Positions 12,909 to 52,300 of a stretch of DNA of 64,000 bases are shown here, in pieces. This DNA is from Nymphaea colorata (taxonomy: Eukaryota > Streptophyta > Magnoliopsida > Nymphaeales > Nymphaeaceae), in contig NC_045142.1 in assembly GCF_008831285.2 (NCBI RefSeq), forward strand, positions 26,921,876-26,985,875, written 5' to 3'. A program made the translations under genes and the position numbers. Position 1 is the first letter of the stretch. Each line of letters begins with the position of its first letter. The notes under the pieces are model-generated. The model saw nothing but the letters and a program-made list of their open reading frames with translations. It searched no databases and was not told the origin of the DNA.

Positions 12909-13910
12909 TGTCAGAACTCGGAAAGCACCTTCGCCAACGTGCTCCCTCCCTCGCTCTCTGTTCTCAGACGGTCCGAGGAGATGGGAGACGCGGATTTATT
13001 TTTTCTAAAACTGTTGGCAAGCAAGCAGGCACCTCAGCGGCTTATCGTTTCCCAGGCAATCTGAACTCTAACTCGTTGCCATCTATTGTGGAAGAAATCA
13101 CGCAATTGCCATCCCTACAACTTCGGGCCGAGGGGCCTTCGTCATCAGCTTGATTCGGGTCTCAATTTTAAAAATGAACCAAAATTTGGTCCCTTTTTTA
13201 TTGGCATATGTGTTAGCACCGGCCAGGTCTTAAAATAGTTCGTCGCAGGCGCTTTAAGATTAAAAAGAAAGATCAAGTGAATTTTATTTTATTCGGTAAG
13301 GTTGTGCCAATCCAGGGTTGGGCCCAGGCTGGGTGTCGAGCTCGGCTCCAGTCAACTCCGCACGAGTTCAATTAAGGAACCGAACTCAATCACTAACTTT
13401 AGGCTCTACTTGAGGCTAATGAGTCGGAGTCCAGGTCAGGCCAACAAGGTGTTGGGTTTTAGTCGGGTTAGTATGAGTTGAGCTGGGCTTGAATTGGGCC
13501 GTGCAACCCCTAAATTGAAGTAGATTCAGAGGAGGTAAGACGCTGCCCAAACCAAACTTAATCTGCGATCCATCTCTCGACCTAAATAAAAAGCAGTAGC
13601 AAGTGGGAGGTGGACGGTGGCATTTATGTAATCATTTCTCGAGAGGGCGTCCAGTTTGGGATGATCGAAGAACAGAGAAGCTGAAACCTTATCCACAGGC
13701 AGAGAACCTCTAATCGGCCTAAACCCCGGCGAAAGAATGGGGGGGGGGAAGATGTGACTTTTTTCCGGCACGTTGGCCGGAGAGGAATGAAACAAGGACA
13801 AACTACCTATTAAAACAGGATACCGTCATTTAAATGAATTAATAAAATTAGATCGTTGTCTTTATGAGCAACAAAAACCAAAGAGAAAATGAGAAATCGA
13901 CGGCCGGCGG

Positions 13911-13945
<35 letters not shown>

Positions 13946-14684
13946 GCTTTAACTGCTACCAAGTAAAGGAGAAATGTGGCTTCCACAAAATGACGGGACC
14001 TTGCGTTCGTAAAAAATGAGAGAGTAAATATGACAACGTGTTAAAGTTCTTATGAGATCTGCTCTGGAAGACATAGATAGCTTTTTGGTATATGATGCAA
14101 AAAAATAGTTGTTTGATCAAAGCGTAAGCTTTGTGGCAAATAATTAAAAAAAAAATATTGACAAACAAATTGTAACGGAAATTTAATTTTTAATTACTTC
14201 AAAAAATAAGAAGTTTGGCTCATAATAAAAGAAATATTAACAAACAAAATATAACGGAGAACTAATTTTCCTATTCAATTTAATCCCCATTATGCCGTAT
14301 TTATCAAGAGTTTATGATCTGAGCGTGTGCTTAGAAAAGTTTGATAAGAAAAAGGAGCAACTCTCATTGTCTTACTTTTGCATCCAGGTTTGGCATGAAA
14401 TTGTTTGAATACGTGTTAAATTCAGTTCGGGATTGTCCCGGAAAAAATGAATTCGTCAGCCACATATCAAATCCATTTCCGAATATGAGTCTCAATGATA
14501 TGGAATGGATTAAGACTGCATTACAATCAAAATGTTTATGTCTATTAGACATTGCATCTAATTACTATAACATTCTGATCCAAATACAAATTAATGTGTC
14601 ACGGGAAAGCTTTTTGAATTTGATATAGATCTGAAGAATGAGATATAAATGCAAATTACCCTTTTGTGTAAATGCTGGAATTGC

Positions 14685-14735
<51 letters not shown>
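14685..14735. repeat. Compound (TA)n(GA)n microsatellite
   Basis: Perfect TA dinucleotides run to 14712 and continue directly into GA dinucleotides. It is intergenic. Confidence 0.95.
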
Positions 14736-16118
14736 CAACATAGTTTTACAAATACACTGTCTTTGTCTTTTATCTATCCTATCTACTTATATGAAAGCCT
14801 AATTCCGCCATCCTAGTAAGATGCCATAAATTGTGCAATGAAGTTGTTTGGTATTTCGAGATTTCATTGAATGCAATCTTAACTACGAACTATTCTTCCC
14901 CTCTTGCTTATTCCCAAAGAAAGAAAAGGTAGAACTTGATGAAGTGCGTACGAATCTGCGTAGCGATGATTCGCCATTAAAGGCGCCAGTGTATTTTCTA
15001 TTCCCAACAATCGATTGATAGAGAAGTAAAACAGCAAAAAATCCTATGAGTTCATGAGTTGCTTTCACCTCTCTTTCTAGATCTCTCATCCTCCTCCCCT
15101 AATGAAACTCCAAATTTCTCTTTTTTCAATCATCACTGTGCAATTTGCTCTGGGGTTTCAAGCTAATAAACTCTCAGCACTTGAGAATCTACTCCCTCTC
15201 TAAAAGAGAACAATCTTCTTCTGCTTTTTAAGTGAGAAACAGAACTTGGTAGAGGAGGCTCTCTCTAGTTCCATTCTTTCTCTCGTCCAAATCGACTCCA
15301 ATGTACACAATTTAGTCCATCCCAAAAATAAATGATTCCAAAGTCGGATCGAGCATTGAATTCCGGCATGCAAGTTGACTCCATGTAGAGCTGCCTAGTC
15401 CAAACCCACATGTGCCTTCACTAATTTGTTGTTTTGAAGATTTCATTCACTTCTTCTTCCATCTCCAACTCATCTCATAAAGTGCGAATCTACGCAAGAT
15501 GATATCAACGATCCATCAGTAAAGACGGCAATGTATTTTCCATCGCTCGTGATCTGCCATTAAAGACGATTACAGTATTTTCCATTGCCAAAGTCATCGC
15601 CGACGGAAAAGGAAATAAAAAAACTAAAACTTGGCAACAAGAGCTCGTCCGAGAAGCAGGATAAAGAGAGATTATACATCCAATCGCCTCGTATCTGCAA
15701 TCTGCGTATCTACTTTGGTAGAAAACTTCAGGTCTGCAAATGAGCCTTAAAGGTCGGAGAAAACAAAGCGAAAAAGTAAAAGGCCCACAACGTCACGATT
15801 GCTTTTCATCTGGAGACTCGCTGCCCCCTTCCCTCCATTAATGCGAAATGGCTGTGGGCAACGAGTAAGTTGCTCGCATTCGCCACTGTCACCGGCGTCT
15901 CCGTCCCATTGTTTAATTCAATTTCCCTACTATTAAGACTCGTACTAATGGCAGTGTTGACCTGAAACGCAGACATCAACCAACCAACACACGCAAACGA
16001 AACGCCAACGCGGCATAGAGTAATATTGCTCAGTTGGACATCTAACTTATCCCCTAGGTGGAAGATCAAAAAAAGAATTAAAAGAGAATCTTAAGAGAAT
16101 TAGAAGGGAAAGATTTAG

Positions 16119-16420
16119 ACCAGGAATTACAGAAAAAAACTTCTGCCAAGTTTAGATGGTGTAACAGTATAACAGAATGATCACGTAAAGTATCTATGAG
16201 ATAGAGTGACATCAAAAGTAACAAGTAATAACCTTTAATACATGGTATTTGCAGTAAAGAAGGAGAAAAAGATCACAAACCAGGAATTACAATGAAAAAC
16301 CAAACTAGCTGCCAAGTTTAGATGCTGTAACATGTGACACCAAAAGTGAGGGCCTTAAACCCATGTTTTTTGCAGCAAAGAAGAAGGGGAAGAAAAATAA
16401 AATCAAAAGCTGCCAACTCT
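16119..16420. repeat. Imperfect tandem duplication of about 160 bp next to the NHL gene
   Basis: ACCAGGAATTACA at 16119 recurs at 16279. Both copies go on with GCCAAGTTTAGATG(G/C)TGTAACA, then TGACA(T/C)CAAAAGT, and end with TTTGCAG(T/C)AAAGAAG. The second copy is shorter through small deletions. It lies downstream of the NHL stop codon, possibly within its 3' UTR. Confidence 0.7.
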
Positions 16421-16550
16421 AGAATAATTTCGTCCCTGTTTCTCATTTTCTTTTCTTCCCCTGTTCTAATGTGTTGGTAGGATGGAGCGACCAATTCTAA
16501 CTCAAATAAATAACTGACAGAGAGCACAGGTGTCGTGAGAAGGTGTGTAG

Positions 16551-17174
16551 CTAGAGTTTCGTGTCGAAGATGCACTTCTGGCTCTCGATTGTCATGTTGC
16601 GCGTGTTTATGGCGATTTGGCAGATGGCGGAGGAGACGACGTGGCGGCGAAAGACGCCGAGGATGGTGACCCTGCCGGGAATGGTCGACCGGCTCTCGAT
16701 GTTCATCACGCCGGAGAATACCTCGCCGATGAAGGCCAAGTTGGTGATCACTCTGTCAGCGTCGATCGTGACCCTGGTGCCGAAAGTCTCGGAGCCATCG
16801 GCGGGGATAAGTCCCGGCATGATGTCCACATCTCCGATCTGGATGCCGTGGAAAAAGAGGAGGCTGGAGCCCTCGTCGTGCCTGAAGCTGGCGCGGTTGG
16901 GGTTGTGGACTAGCAGCTGGGTATAGAGGGTGATGTTGAGCTGCAAGCGGAGCTGCGGAAAGCTGATGGTGGTGGCGAAGCCCTCCACGGAGGAGGACAC
17001 CACCTTGGTGGTCGGGTCCTTCACCTTGAAGACGGTGAGCGCGAGGATGAGGATGATGAGGGCGAGGAGCAACAGGACGGCGGCCACGCAGCTGCAGCAG
17101 TAGCACCTTCGCCGTTTCTTCCGCCTGTCGTCCGGCGGAGCCTTCCCCCCTGTCTGCCCGACTTCGGTCATCAT
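16551..17174 (-). CDS. NDR1/HIN1-like protein (LEA_2 domain), intronless
   Basis: This is a single-exon gene of 207 residues ending at TAG 16551-16553. Two ATG codons are adjacent at 17174 and 17171 and the first is taken as the start. After a basic segment DDRRKKRRRCYCC comes one hydrophobic helix (about residues 28-50) and then an extracytosolic beta-rich LEA_2 domain. That domain contains the usual HNPNRASF block, the sequence GLIPADGSETFGTRVTI and a C-terminal Cys. This architecture (short cytosolic tail, one membrane span, LEA_2 domain) defines NHL proteins of plasma membrane or ER, some of which act in immunity or dehydration responses. The sequence does not tell which subgroup it belongs to. 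A CATAAAAGG stretch about 40 bp upstream of the ATG on the minus strand is a weak TATA candidate. Confidence 0.88.
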   Translation of the reverse strand: MMTEVGQTGGKAPPDDRRKKRRRCYCCSCVAAVLLLLALIILILALTVFKVKDPTTKVVSSSVEGFATTISFPQLRLQLNITLYTQLLVHNPNRASFRHDEGSSLLFFHGIQIGDVDIMPGLIPADGSETFGTRVTIDADRVITNLAFIGEVFSGVMNIESRSTIPGRVTILGVFRRHVVSSAICQIAINTRNMTIESQKCIFDTKL

Positions 17175-19969
17175 CTCTCTCCTCCCCACCGTTGCTCTGA
17201 AGCTCTCTTCGCCTTTTATGGGTGAAGAGTTACGAGGGAAGAAGTATCGCCGTCTCGTCCTAGCTCTGCTAAATGTGGTTTTCCGGGATGAGCCCTGGGC
17301 TCGCTGTCGCTGTGGTGGGTCTAATGCTGACTCTGGACATAGCAGTGAGTTTTAATATGACCTGTCTGTCTACACGAACCGTGTAGTTGGGAGTTGCGAG
17401 CTGAAGGTTGTTAGCATTCATTGTTCAAGAGACTCGTGAACGACAACAAACAGTGATGTTGATCGGAAACGTTCTTAATTTCTATGTTGATTGATAACGT
17501 TTTTGATTTCTATAATCAAACTTGAAGCCCACTGTGAGGAGTGGGGTCGTGTTAAGATATTATCTCATTTAATTTAATCCATACGACTGGCAAATGAATC
17601 GGAGGATTAGAGATGTCAAAAGATGGTAGATGGTATTCTAATTGCAGATAAATGTTCACATATTTGGATTCAGTTTCTTTCCAAATACAAATAAAGAATG
17701 AATCTGATGTTTAAATTCATAAGAACAAATCGATTTGACTTTTAAATACACAACCAAATCCATGTTACATTATGATATGCTAGAGAGAGCCTACTTTCCT
17801 ATGAAATCGGAGTGGGGGTATGTTAAGAATCTACTTTAAAATGTAAGGGTAGCAAGCTAGAATATTCGGTTTTAAAAAAAAAATCCAAAACCAAATACGA
17901 AGCCAATCGGACATTTATCTGAAACTGAATCCTGATCACAACTTGATTCGATGTCATTTCTTAAAATCTGAATCCATCTGATTTCTTAATCATACGTTAA
18001 TTTTTTTGCAATATCTAACTTTCCTTTTTTTTTTCTTCTTCTTCTTCCATGAACCGGAACTTGGATTCTCCATTTCATCGTGCTTTCCGCCGGATGTTCT
18101 AGAGATGAAACAGAGTCCAACTTGTTCGTTCATCTTTTTTTGAGGAGTTCAAAATATGCTATAGTGAAGGTACACTGTTCAATCAAGCGTCGTCCTTGTA
18201 TCATATTGGCACAGACTTCAGGTAGAGCAGGTTCTTGTGACATTCTCCAAGTTCTGTTGTCAAAGAGTGACAATAATCAACACTTTGACGACTACGACAT
18301 CACGCTGCCGTCCGCGGTCGGAACACGGCATCAAGATTCAAGAAATGGGACGTTAGATTTGCCGCCCAAGGGAGAAGACACTGGAGATGTCATCGGAAAA
18401 GCACAAACGGATTTACATTGAGAACTCAGCATTTCTGTTTCCGTTTCCATGAGTCAGGATTTGAAAAATCTGCTCTACACACCATCCTTTCCTTTCCTTT
18501 TCAAACAAGGTATAGTTTCATTCACCGTGGAAAGCCTCATCCCCTTCTCCCATTTCTACATGAAAAACAACAGGGGACAGATCTAGTTCAATTTTGAGAT
18601 CGGAAGCTGTCTCCTTCCCTGGGCAATCAAGAAATTGCAGTATCTTGCATAGGCTAGCTCTGGTATTGTTCGACAATCTGTGGAAGGCACGCAACCCTAG
18701 CTTCAAGTGCTTTAAAGATAACCACTTAAAACGCGTGGAACTTGGTTCATTCGTGTCGGGCTGTGCCATGGGAGAAAAAGAGAAAATACCATCAATCACT
18801 TGAATCTGAAAGCTGAAGAGAAGTCTGATCACTGCACGCCAACGTATTCCAATATTCTTTTCCTCAAATCAGACCATGTCAAAAATGGGGAGCAAGAAGT
18901 CATAGTCATAGTCCAAATACATGCAACGACAATACAAAATCAGGCTTCGTGTCTTGAGAAATATATGGTTCATTCTAGTTGGACTTGACCCATTTTGATA
19001 TCCTGCTCGAATGTCGTAGAAAAATTGATAGGTAAACGAACTTCAAGTTGATCAAAGAACTAGGGTCTTTAAAGCAGATTCATATGGTCCTGGCCTTAGA
19101 ATTGCCGATCAATTTGGCTAATTAAAGAAACAACATGAAGCGCATGACAACAACGTTACCCAACTGCGTGACACCTACCACCTGTAAAACCCCTTTTAAA
19201 GATGGTATCTTGTACAAAGATTACTTCCTTGCAGAAGACTAAAAAGATGGTAGGGTCGAACGTAGCCCCGATTTGGATGAATATTTTCTCCATTTTCCCT
19301 ATGTCGAACTTGTTTTTGATCCGACATTCAATGCACTTTACGCTATCGAATTTGATTGGTTTGCCAGTCTGGTTAATAGATCCTGAGACGACTCCCATGG
19401 TTGCCAAGCCCTTTTGATCATGAGCTCAAACTTGAACCGTGGGTCTTTACCGAAACGAAGATGGCACGAGGCCTTCGGCCAAAATCTGGGCACGAGATTT
19501 TTCCGTCGTGGAGAAGAAAATGTGATCGAGGAAGTCGAGTGAAACGGGAGAGGCATCAAAAGACATGGGCATCGACCCTTGTGTTTCCTTCTCCATTTGG
19601 AAACAAGAGGCGAGCAGGCTTCTACCAGTCAACGTTTCCGATCGTGGGGCCGAGGCCCATGCTCATACAGAACGGGAAGAAAATGGGGGCAAGGTGAAAA
19701 TTCTTCTGTTGGTCCTTACCTCTCACAGTCTCACGTAGTCCCTCGTCCTTGGACACGCTGCCCCGGACACCCAGCTCCATTTACCACTGGGATAGATGAT
19801 AGAAGAGAATTTTGCAGTATCCTAGAATAGAATTCTATTCGTGGGCTTGTAGTTGCTGTTCCGGTGTCTCCTTCTTGGGTTCTGGAGGCGGAGTGCGGGC
19901 GAGCGAGGGAGCGTGGCGCCGCCGGAAGACGGTAAAAGGTGGGACTGGGGAGGGGAGGGGAGGGGCGTG
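17175..19969. other. Divergent intergenic region between NHL and MED33, no recognised gene
   Basis: The 5' ends of the NHL gene (minus) and the MED33 gene (plus) face each other here, so both promoters must lie in this 2.8 kb. It is mostly AT-rich. Around 19150-19640 there are moderately long open frames on both strands, but I recognise no protein in them. The last 100 bp before the MED33 ATG are GC-rich (GGGGAGGGG repeats), consistent with its 5' UTR. Confidence 0.5.
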
Positions 19970-45770
<25,801 letters not shown>

Positions 45771-48700
45771 GTAGCTGTTGGAACTAGTTTGTTAGCAGAA
45801 CTTGCCCATTTTTGCGAAACCAGGGAGACTAATCTGGAGAAGACATTCTGCAGCTTTGAGGCGTTACTGTAGGTCATTGAAGAGGAGATAATAATGTTAG
45901 GGACATGTTGGTATTTTTCAAGGGAAAATTGCTTTGGGCATAGAAAATCGAGTTAACAGATTGTGTACAGTTCATGATCATACTGATAAATCCAATGTGA
46001 AGAAATATGAGACAGAACCCTAGTACCTGGTGCTGGGCACGCGATTTGTATATTCTTCCTTAGGTTCAATGTCTTGCTGTCAAAAACACTAATAGGTTAG
46101 GTAAACAAATGAGTTACGAAAATTAGAATGAATACACATTGTTCTATTGAATATGCACAGAGCTCTGCACGCCTAGGCCGGTTGGCCATGACCTCCTTGA
46201 GTATGACACAAGTTCCTAACTAGTTTTCTAAGCGCCTTATTTTTCGATGAAACCAATTTAGTGAGTTCATCACGACTACTAATAGGCATCAAAGTAGTAG
46301 CAGCCCCTTGGCTTCATGCATGACTTTGGCGGGATATTTGTGGGTGGATAAGCACAAATTGTTCAATGTTTTTTCCGTTGCTTCGTGACACCAGGTATAA
46401 CTTGAATATGATATTGGAGGCGACTTGACACTTGAAAGTAATAATTCTTACATGTTAAACGTGATCCAAATGCTCAATCCCTTCAGGAAATTGGTTATAT
46501 GAATGTTTATACTATGTGCGGTTGTATATGCAGTTAAGTGACGCATATTTGCTTAATTTAAGGTCTTAGCAAACAGTATAACTTTTTGTCGTCCAATCCT
46601 CAAAGGTGTGTGTTTTGTGTGTGTGTGTAATGTCAAACCACTTAGGTAAGGGACAAAAATCAGACCTATTAAAAATAATTATTAAAATGTATTTTTATGA
46701 AAAGCATAACTGAGGTAATCATTTCTTGACTTTATTCGTGTTTTCTTAATAATCAGAACATGAACAGTTCTCACAACATTAAGCTTTTGATGGTAGAAAA
46801 ATCTTTTTTTTTTTTACAAAAATAACTTGAATTAAAGCACGATTTATATTGAATTATTATTTATGAACATATTAGGATATTCGCATTTTATTTACAATTT
46901 CTTGACACAAAATTAAGAGGTCTGGTCTTTGCTTCTTACCTTAAGGGTTTGGTACTTACCAATTTCTCATATATAGGAATTTGGGGGTTGTGGGGGGTGT
47001 TTAAACAGAAATGCATGCTTTCCTCTCCAAACTTTCTCGGGTTTATTCGGGGATTAATTGATGTGAATATGGATCGAACTATGAAACAAAAGAAAATTAC
47101 TACTTTGACAGCTTGAACTTTTTGTCTGAACTCTTTACATTTTCTCTTTCTTCTCATTTAAGTTCCCTTATTTGTTAAAGCCGATGCACGTATATAACAT
47201 ATGATCGTGTAAATAGCAAATAATCACACGCATACACCACCAAGAAAATTTCTGATGCATCTCTGTCCTCTTGAGAACATATGATTCCTCTTTATGACCT
47301 TCAGCTCTTATTATTCTCATTACTTCACTTTGCTATTCCTAATGTTCCAGTGATGGTCCTTTCACGTTGTTTTTGCTTATGCTGTGATAGCCAAGTTAGG
47401 AATGCGTTCAGATAATCTCGATGTGTGGGTTCTCTAGAGCCGATATGCAACAAACGGTAGCAAACGGACATTAAGCCCCTGATATATTTAATACCGCCAC
47501 CTCGACAGCAAACATGTTGATTATTTGCAGAACGTTTTCTCGGCTTTTCTGTTCTCCTCTTAGAAAGAGTAACGGCAAGCGTGGCAGCACAGGGCCGCCG
47601 AGCAATCACAGTGTTTGGCATGATGCAATTATAAACTGGACTACCTGTGGCGAGTCTACCACATTAGGAGGGACCGCTTAAATAGAGGTCCCTCTTACCA
47701 ATCAGTAATTTACTGCTGCAAACCGACTTGTGGATGTCGCCAATTCGTGTCATTTTGCAGAACCCAAGAGCAGAGAGAGGGAGAGAGAACCTTTATGATT
47801 AAACTTCAGGAGGGAGAGACGAAGTTGCTTACACAGAAGCTGAACTTGTCTGGCTCCATTGACCGTTTCACTAACATTGCACATGGGGTCATCGAATTAC
47901 TCCTACTTTAGCTATCCCAGGAACTAGATTGCTTCGCTTCTTCTCCTCCTTCCTGTTCTTTTGCTATATATATTTTTCTATATTAGAATATTCTCTCAGT
48001 TGCACATTTTAGGTGAGGAAGGTGGAGGGGGGCATGCATGGATTCCCTGATTAAGAGCACAGATCTTGATCCACTGCTGCACCCCATGTTGGTTCCATTT
48101 GCCACCTGTAACTGCAACCTTACACTTGATGTGTCAGTGACCATATGAAAATTCTGCAAGAGAATCTGCTGGCAACTTAGACTTGAGGGTAAAGCTACGC
48201 TTTCCCAAGCAACAACCACCGGTGGTTCCAACCTTAGCTTGGACACCACTTCCCATCATTACTACATATGACTCTTTCCCTTTCATCTAAATATACATTA
48301 TTAAAAACAGACACATAAAGGAACTTTTACGTTACTCTGCAAAAAGGTTATAGAGCATATATAATCTTACCAGTTCCTGTCCGTCATTTGTATTATTAGG
48401 GAGAGAAAGCTTTCGTAGTTTGTCAGCTTTCTGCAGAAGCAATTTAAAACGGAAGCGGCAGTGCAGATGCCTTCGTTTACCACAGTATGTGATCAGTGCC
48501 GTATCATGGCAGTCCGAACCGCAGCAGGTTGGCCATGACCCCTTGAAGCAAAACCACAAAGTTTTCCCCCTTCACTAACAGTACGAGGTGAATCAAGATC
48601 ATAACATATAAAATATCGATCATGAAAAGTTTCGTCCGTTCGTTATCTCTTTCTAGGATACCATCAATTTAAACAGACCAAATCCGTGACTCACCCTCAC

Positions 48701-49297
48701 AAAGCAGAACGTGGGTATGATCATTTTGTCCGGTAAAAGATAAAACATCTAACCTCTTCCTCAGTAAGGGAGACAATGGTACTGATTATGCTCTCTCAAG
48801 CTGAGCTAGAACTTACTTTGTGGGATCAAGGTCGGAGGTTGACCCATTAATGGCGAAGACAAAGAGCTCCAGCTAGGGGTCCTGCCGTGGAACATGGTCC
48901 AGCTCGCCGCTGGTCAAACAAACCATGTGATCTGTGGCCTTGGGGTTAAAGGGAAGCAGGTGTATACCTTTAATGAGCATTATAAAGTCACTTCACTGCC
49001 ATGTCCTTAGCTCACCTGCAACATTCTCCTCTAGACAACCAGTAGCCCATGTTCTAGAGATCGGGGATAAAAAATATCGACTTCAACTGATTAGCAGCAG
49101 GACGGCCAATGAACTCCTGCGTTAACTGATTCCAATTTTTAACAATTTTAGGTGTAACATATGCTTTTTCTAGAAATGCAAGGGGGTGAGATGCTACCTG
49201 CTCATGTGGGGTCTCTCTACCAGACCATGTGGGTCGCCAAAAGTCCACTTCCCAACCCTTTTCCCCGTTCCCACTTAGCATTTTTGCTTGGCGTAAT

Positions 49298-49336
<39 letters not shown>

Positions 49337-52300
49337 GATTAGTTGTTGCATCCCTTTTTGTTTTCTCCCAGCACTGGCATTTATTATGGTGTGCACATGA
49401 ACAGGACCGGTCTTCTCCACTACAACCCCTTCACATGGTGAAGCAGGTCATTTGTGTTCGGGCCCAGAGCATTTAGATGTCCAAAGAGACGAAAACACCC
49501 TAAAATATTTCCCTATATAACACCAAAAGAGAGTGTCAGTAAATGTAAATGAGTCCGCTCATACAGATAAAATGGGAAAATAGAAAAGCACCTTCTCCTT
49601 GGACGTGCCCTTTACGGGGTCGTACATCTTTTCCTCTATGCGTAGGCTAGAAGGTTGGCTACGTTTTTATCTTTTAGCCTGATTTGTATATACGGAAAGA
49701 GATGTCTTCTTTAATCAAATTTAAAAACGAAATATAATCGTCTTGCCAGGGCATTAATTTGATTATGAGATTCACATATCATGAAGCTTTTGATCGCCTG
49801 TGATGTTAAATGCATGGATCAAGAAATCGGCACAAACTAATTATAGCTTATTAATCTAAGAACCTTAAGTACCCTAGCCCAAGATCCATACATGAGATCT
49901 TCAATCTACTCTCTTATAGGCTGGTTAAAGCTCCAATTTTAGATGCACAGCAAAAATGGTACGAACTTAAATCCGTAGGTTTTAGATCCTAATGATCCAA
50001 GATCAACATAAACGATACATACATAAATCCCCTTTTCCCTTACCATAGATTCGATTTTGTCCTCACAAAATTGAAATTGAAGAGTTTTTTTTTTTTTTGC
50101 TAGAAATCAGGCTAAAACCCTCGGTTTGCTAAGCTCAGGATTTTGGTATGGAGTAACATGGACGAAAATAAAAAGCTATATGCTGATCTGCCAACGAAGC
50201 CTAGTTCATGAACTTTAGAGCAACTTCATCTCCATCAACTCCCAAGTACGACCTGGAAGAATACTGTAAACAGGTCAACAGTAGGAAGACCCATCCAGGA
50301 AATCCTCGAAAGCCGTGCTCGCTTCACCAGTGGCTCAGGGCCAACTCTTTTGCGTTCTTCCATGTCAACAATGGCTACTCTGTAGCTCCGCCAAGGCAAA
50401 TTCCTCCACGAGGGAAATGTGGACTTCATTTTCCAATTCAGCTTGTGAAACCATTTAATTCTTGTCAGGCAGCAGCTGAGCCTGTTACTGCCAAACCACT
50501 ATACATAAATATATATCATATTGCAGTAATTATACAAGTAGCAGACAAATTTGCGGAGGTCTTTCAAATGAATGGCATTTGCTGAACTTGCAAAGAAAGG
50601 TGAAAGGAAATGCTCATTTGCGGCATGATTTGCGCAAAGCGAAGCGAAGACCGAGCTAATCAATTAAGAAGTGAAGCCAGGGGCTCCAGGTGTCGTTAAC
50701 GCAAGGGAGGGATCAAGGGAATGGTATTAGCTATTTAATCCTCCATTCCCTTCTCGTCCAAGCTTTATATAGCGCCTTTTAGCTTGTTGCCCACAAAAAA
50801 AGGGGCCAGTCCAGGAGAGCAACTGAAGTGGACAGGTTTACTTGGTGCAGTCCCAAACTGAAGAACTAGTGGATTGAGCTGTTTTTTTTTTTTTTTTTTT
50901 TTTGTTTACCTGTTGCTGCCCACTTTTTCCTCCTGCGAAGAAAGAAGGTCCCGTTAAAAAGGAGGGCAGTAGAAAGAGGACTGAGAAATAAGGGATGATG
51001 TAAGTCTATCACCGAGAAAGAGATAGAGAGAGAGAGGAACCGACGGCTTTTGGGTTTTTGGTTTGCTATCACGTCACATTGATTTTGACATTGTGAGGGA
51101 GTGAAAGGAAATATCTTCGTCCGTAGCAGAGTTCTTGGACGTTGGCAAGATACGTGGTAGAAAATTGACGGAGGCTGAAGAACGTATCCGTTTGGGGGGA
51201 TAGAGAGAGGGACTAGGGGCTGCCGGAAAACCAAGGGAGGGGTAAATTTATTCCGATAACGACCCGATCTTCTCCCTGCACATGCATGTCGCGCATTCTC
51301 TTTCTTCTTTCTCCAAACCTTTCTGCGCAGACAAAGACAAAGATTTTTTCTGACAAAATACCCATGTTATGAATCTTGGGGATGATGTCTCAGATACCAT
51401 GGATTCTCATATCTTAGCGCAGATTTGGGACATCATCATGACTAAACCCGCCGGCCCTTTGAGTTTTAGAACCAAAGTCTTAGGGTTTCTACGGATCCAA
51501 TGTTAGAAACGAATGCTAGGCCTAGTGCGGTTCTTACTGTCCCTTTTTTTTTTTTTGTTTACTGTCAGTTTTTCTTTCTTCTCGGGGGAGGATTAAAATA
51601 TTGAGGACAAATTGAAAAGGATAAACCAAGACAACCCGACACATAATTTTCGTAATGGGTAGCATGTGTACAACTCGGTTCAGATCCGTCACACGAAACT
51701 GCTCAGACGCATAATATTTATAAGGCAAGGCAAGAACTTTTGGAGAAATTTCTTGACATGAACCTAATCCTTGTCCGGGAACGGGTGTCCCTCACCGACT
51801 CTTTCGGACGCCATGAATGAAGGGCGCGTCCAATTAATTCTCTGGTTGGACCGCAGAGTCAGATTAGCAAATGGAACCTGCCACGCTGTAAATACATGTT
51901 CCAAATTTCAAACCTCTTAAAGAAGTTGTTATCAGATAAAAAAAAAAAAAAGGAAAGAACTGAATTCATTTTTGAAGGTCATTCTGAGATCTGAGCATGA
52001 CAAGGAGAAGGCTGGCCAGCATCAGAAATTTGGGTAAAGGTGGGCATTACTGGAGATCTGGCTGTACCAATAAATAGTTCTGTCAGTAAATCTCCAAATA
52101 TTGACCCCAGGATGGTGATGGCCTTTAAGCTTTTCTGGCGTAAAACCAGAAAGCAAGGCACCTGGAGGAAACCTCACACCAAAGGTCCGGCCAGCTAAAT
52201 TGGTGTCATTCCTGCGAGTCTACATAACTCCAATACGATTTACAGATTATAAAAGCTAAAAAAGAGAGGAAAAAATCCCATTTTTTTTAGAAGCAACTGA

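Larger units (their letters stand above)
12909..16550. other. Intergenic DNA with decayed repeats, no recognised gene
   Basis: Contents include GGGTTGGGCC/GAGCTCGG-rich low-complexity sequence at about 13310-13510 and a T run at about 13911-13942. An imperfect duplication lies near 14150-14275 (AAACAAA..TAACGGA repeated about 77 bp apart). There is a (TA)n(GA)n microsatellite at 14685-14735, a dispersed short repeat at 14940-15600 and a tandem duplication at 16119-16420. No open frame here has recognisable protein similarity. Confidence 0.55.

Noticed and set aside
18080-18832. Open frames of about 100 codons on both strands between NHL and MED33
   Set aside because: No recognisable product and no supporting splice structure.
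19156-19640. Open frames on both strands upstream of MED33
   Set aside because: Moderate length but no known domain; frames overlap on opposite strands, as in random or decayed sequence.
47850-48560. Search for a microRNA precursor in the MED33-CIP7 intergenic DNA
   Set aside because: No match to conserved plant microRNAs that I know (miR156, 160, 164, 166, 167, 172, 319, 390, 396 and others) and no convincing long hairpin.
50208-50585. 125-codon open frame in the gene-poor region
   Set aside because: No recognisable motif, no homologous sequence recalled, AT-rich flanks without splice or promoter support; chance frame more likely.
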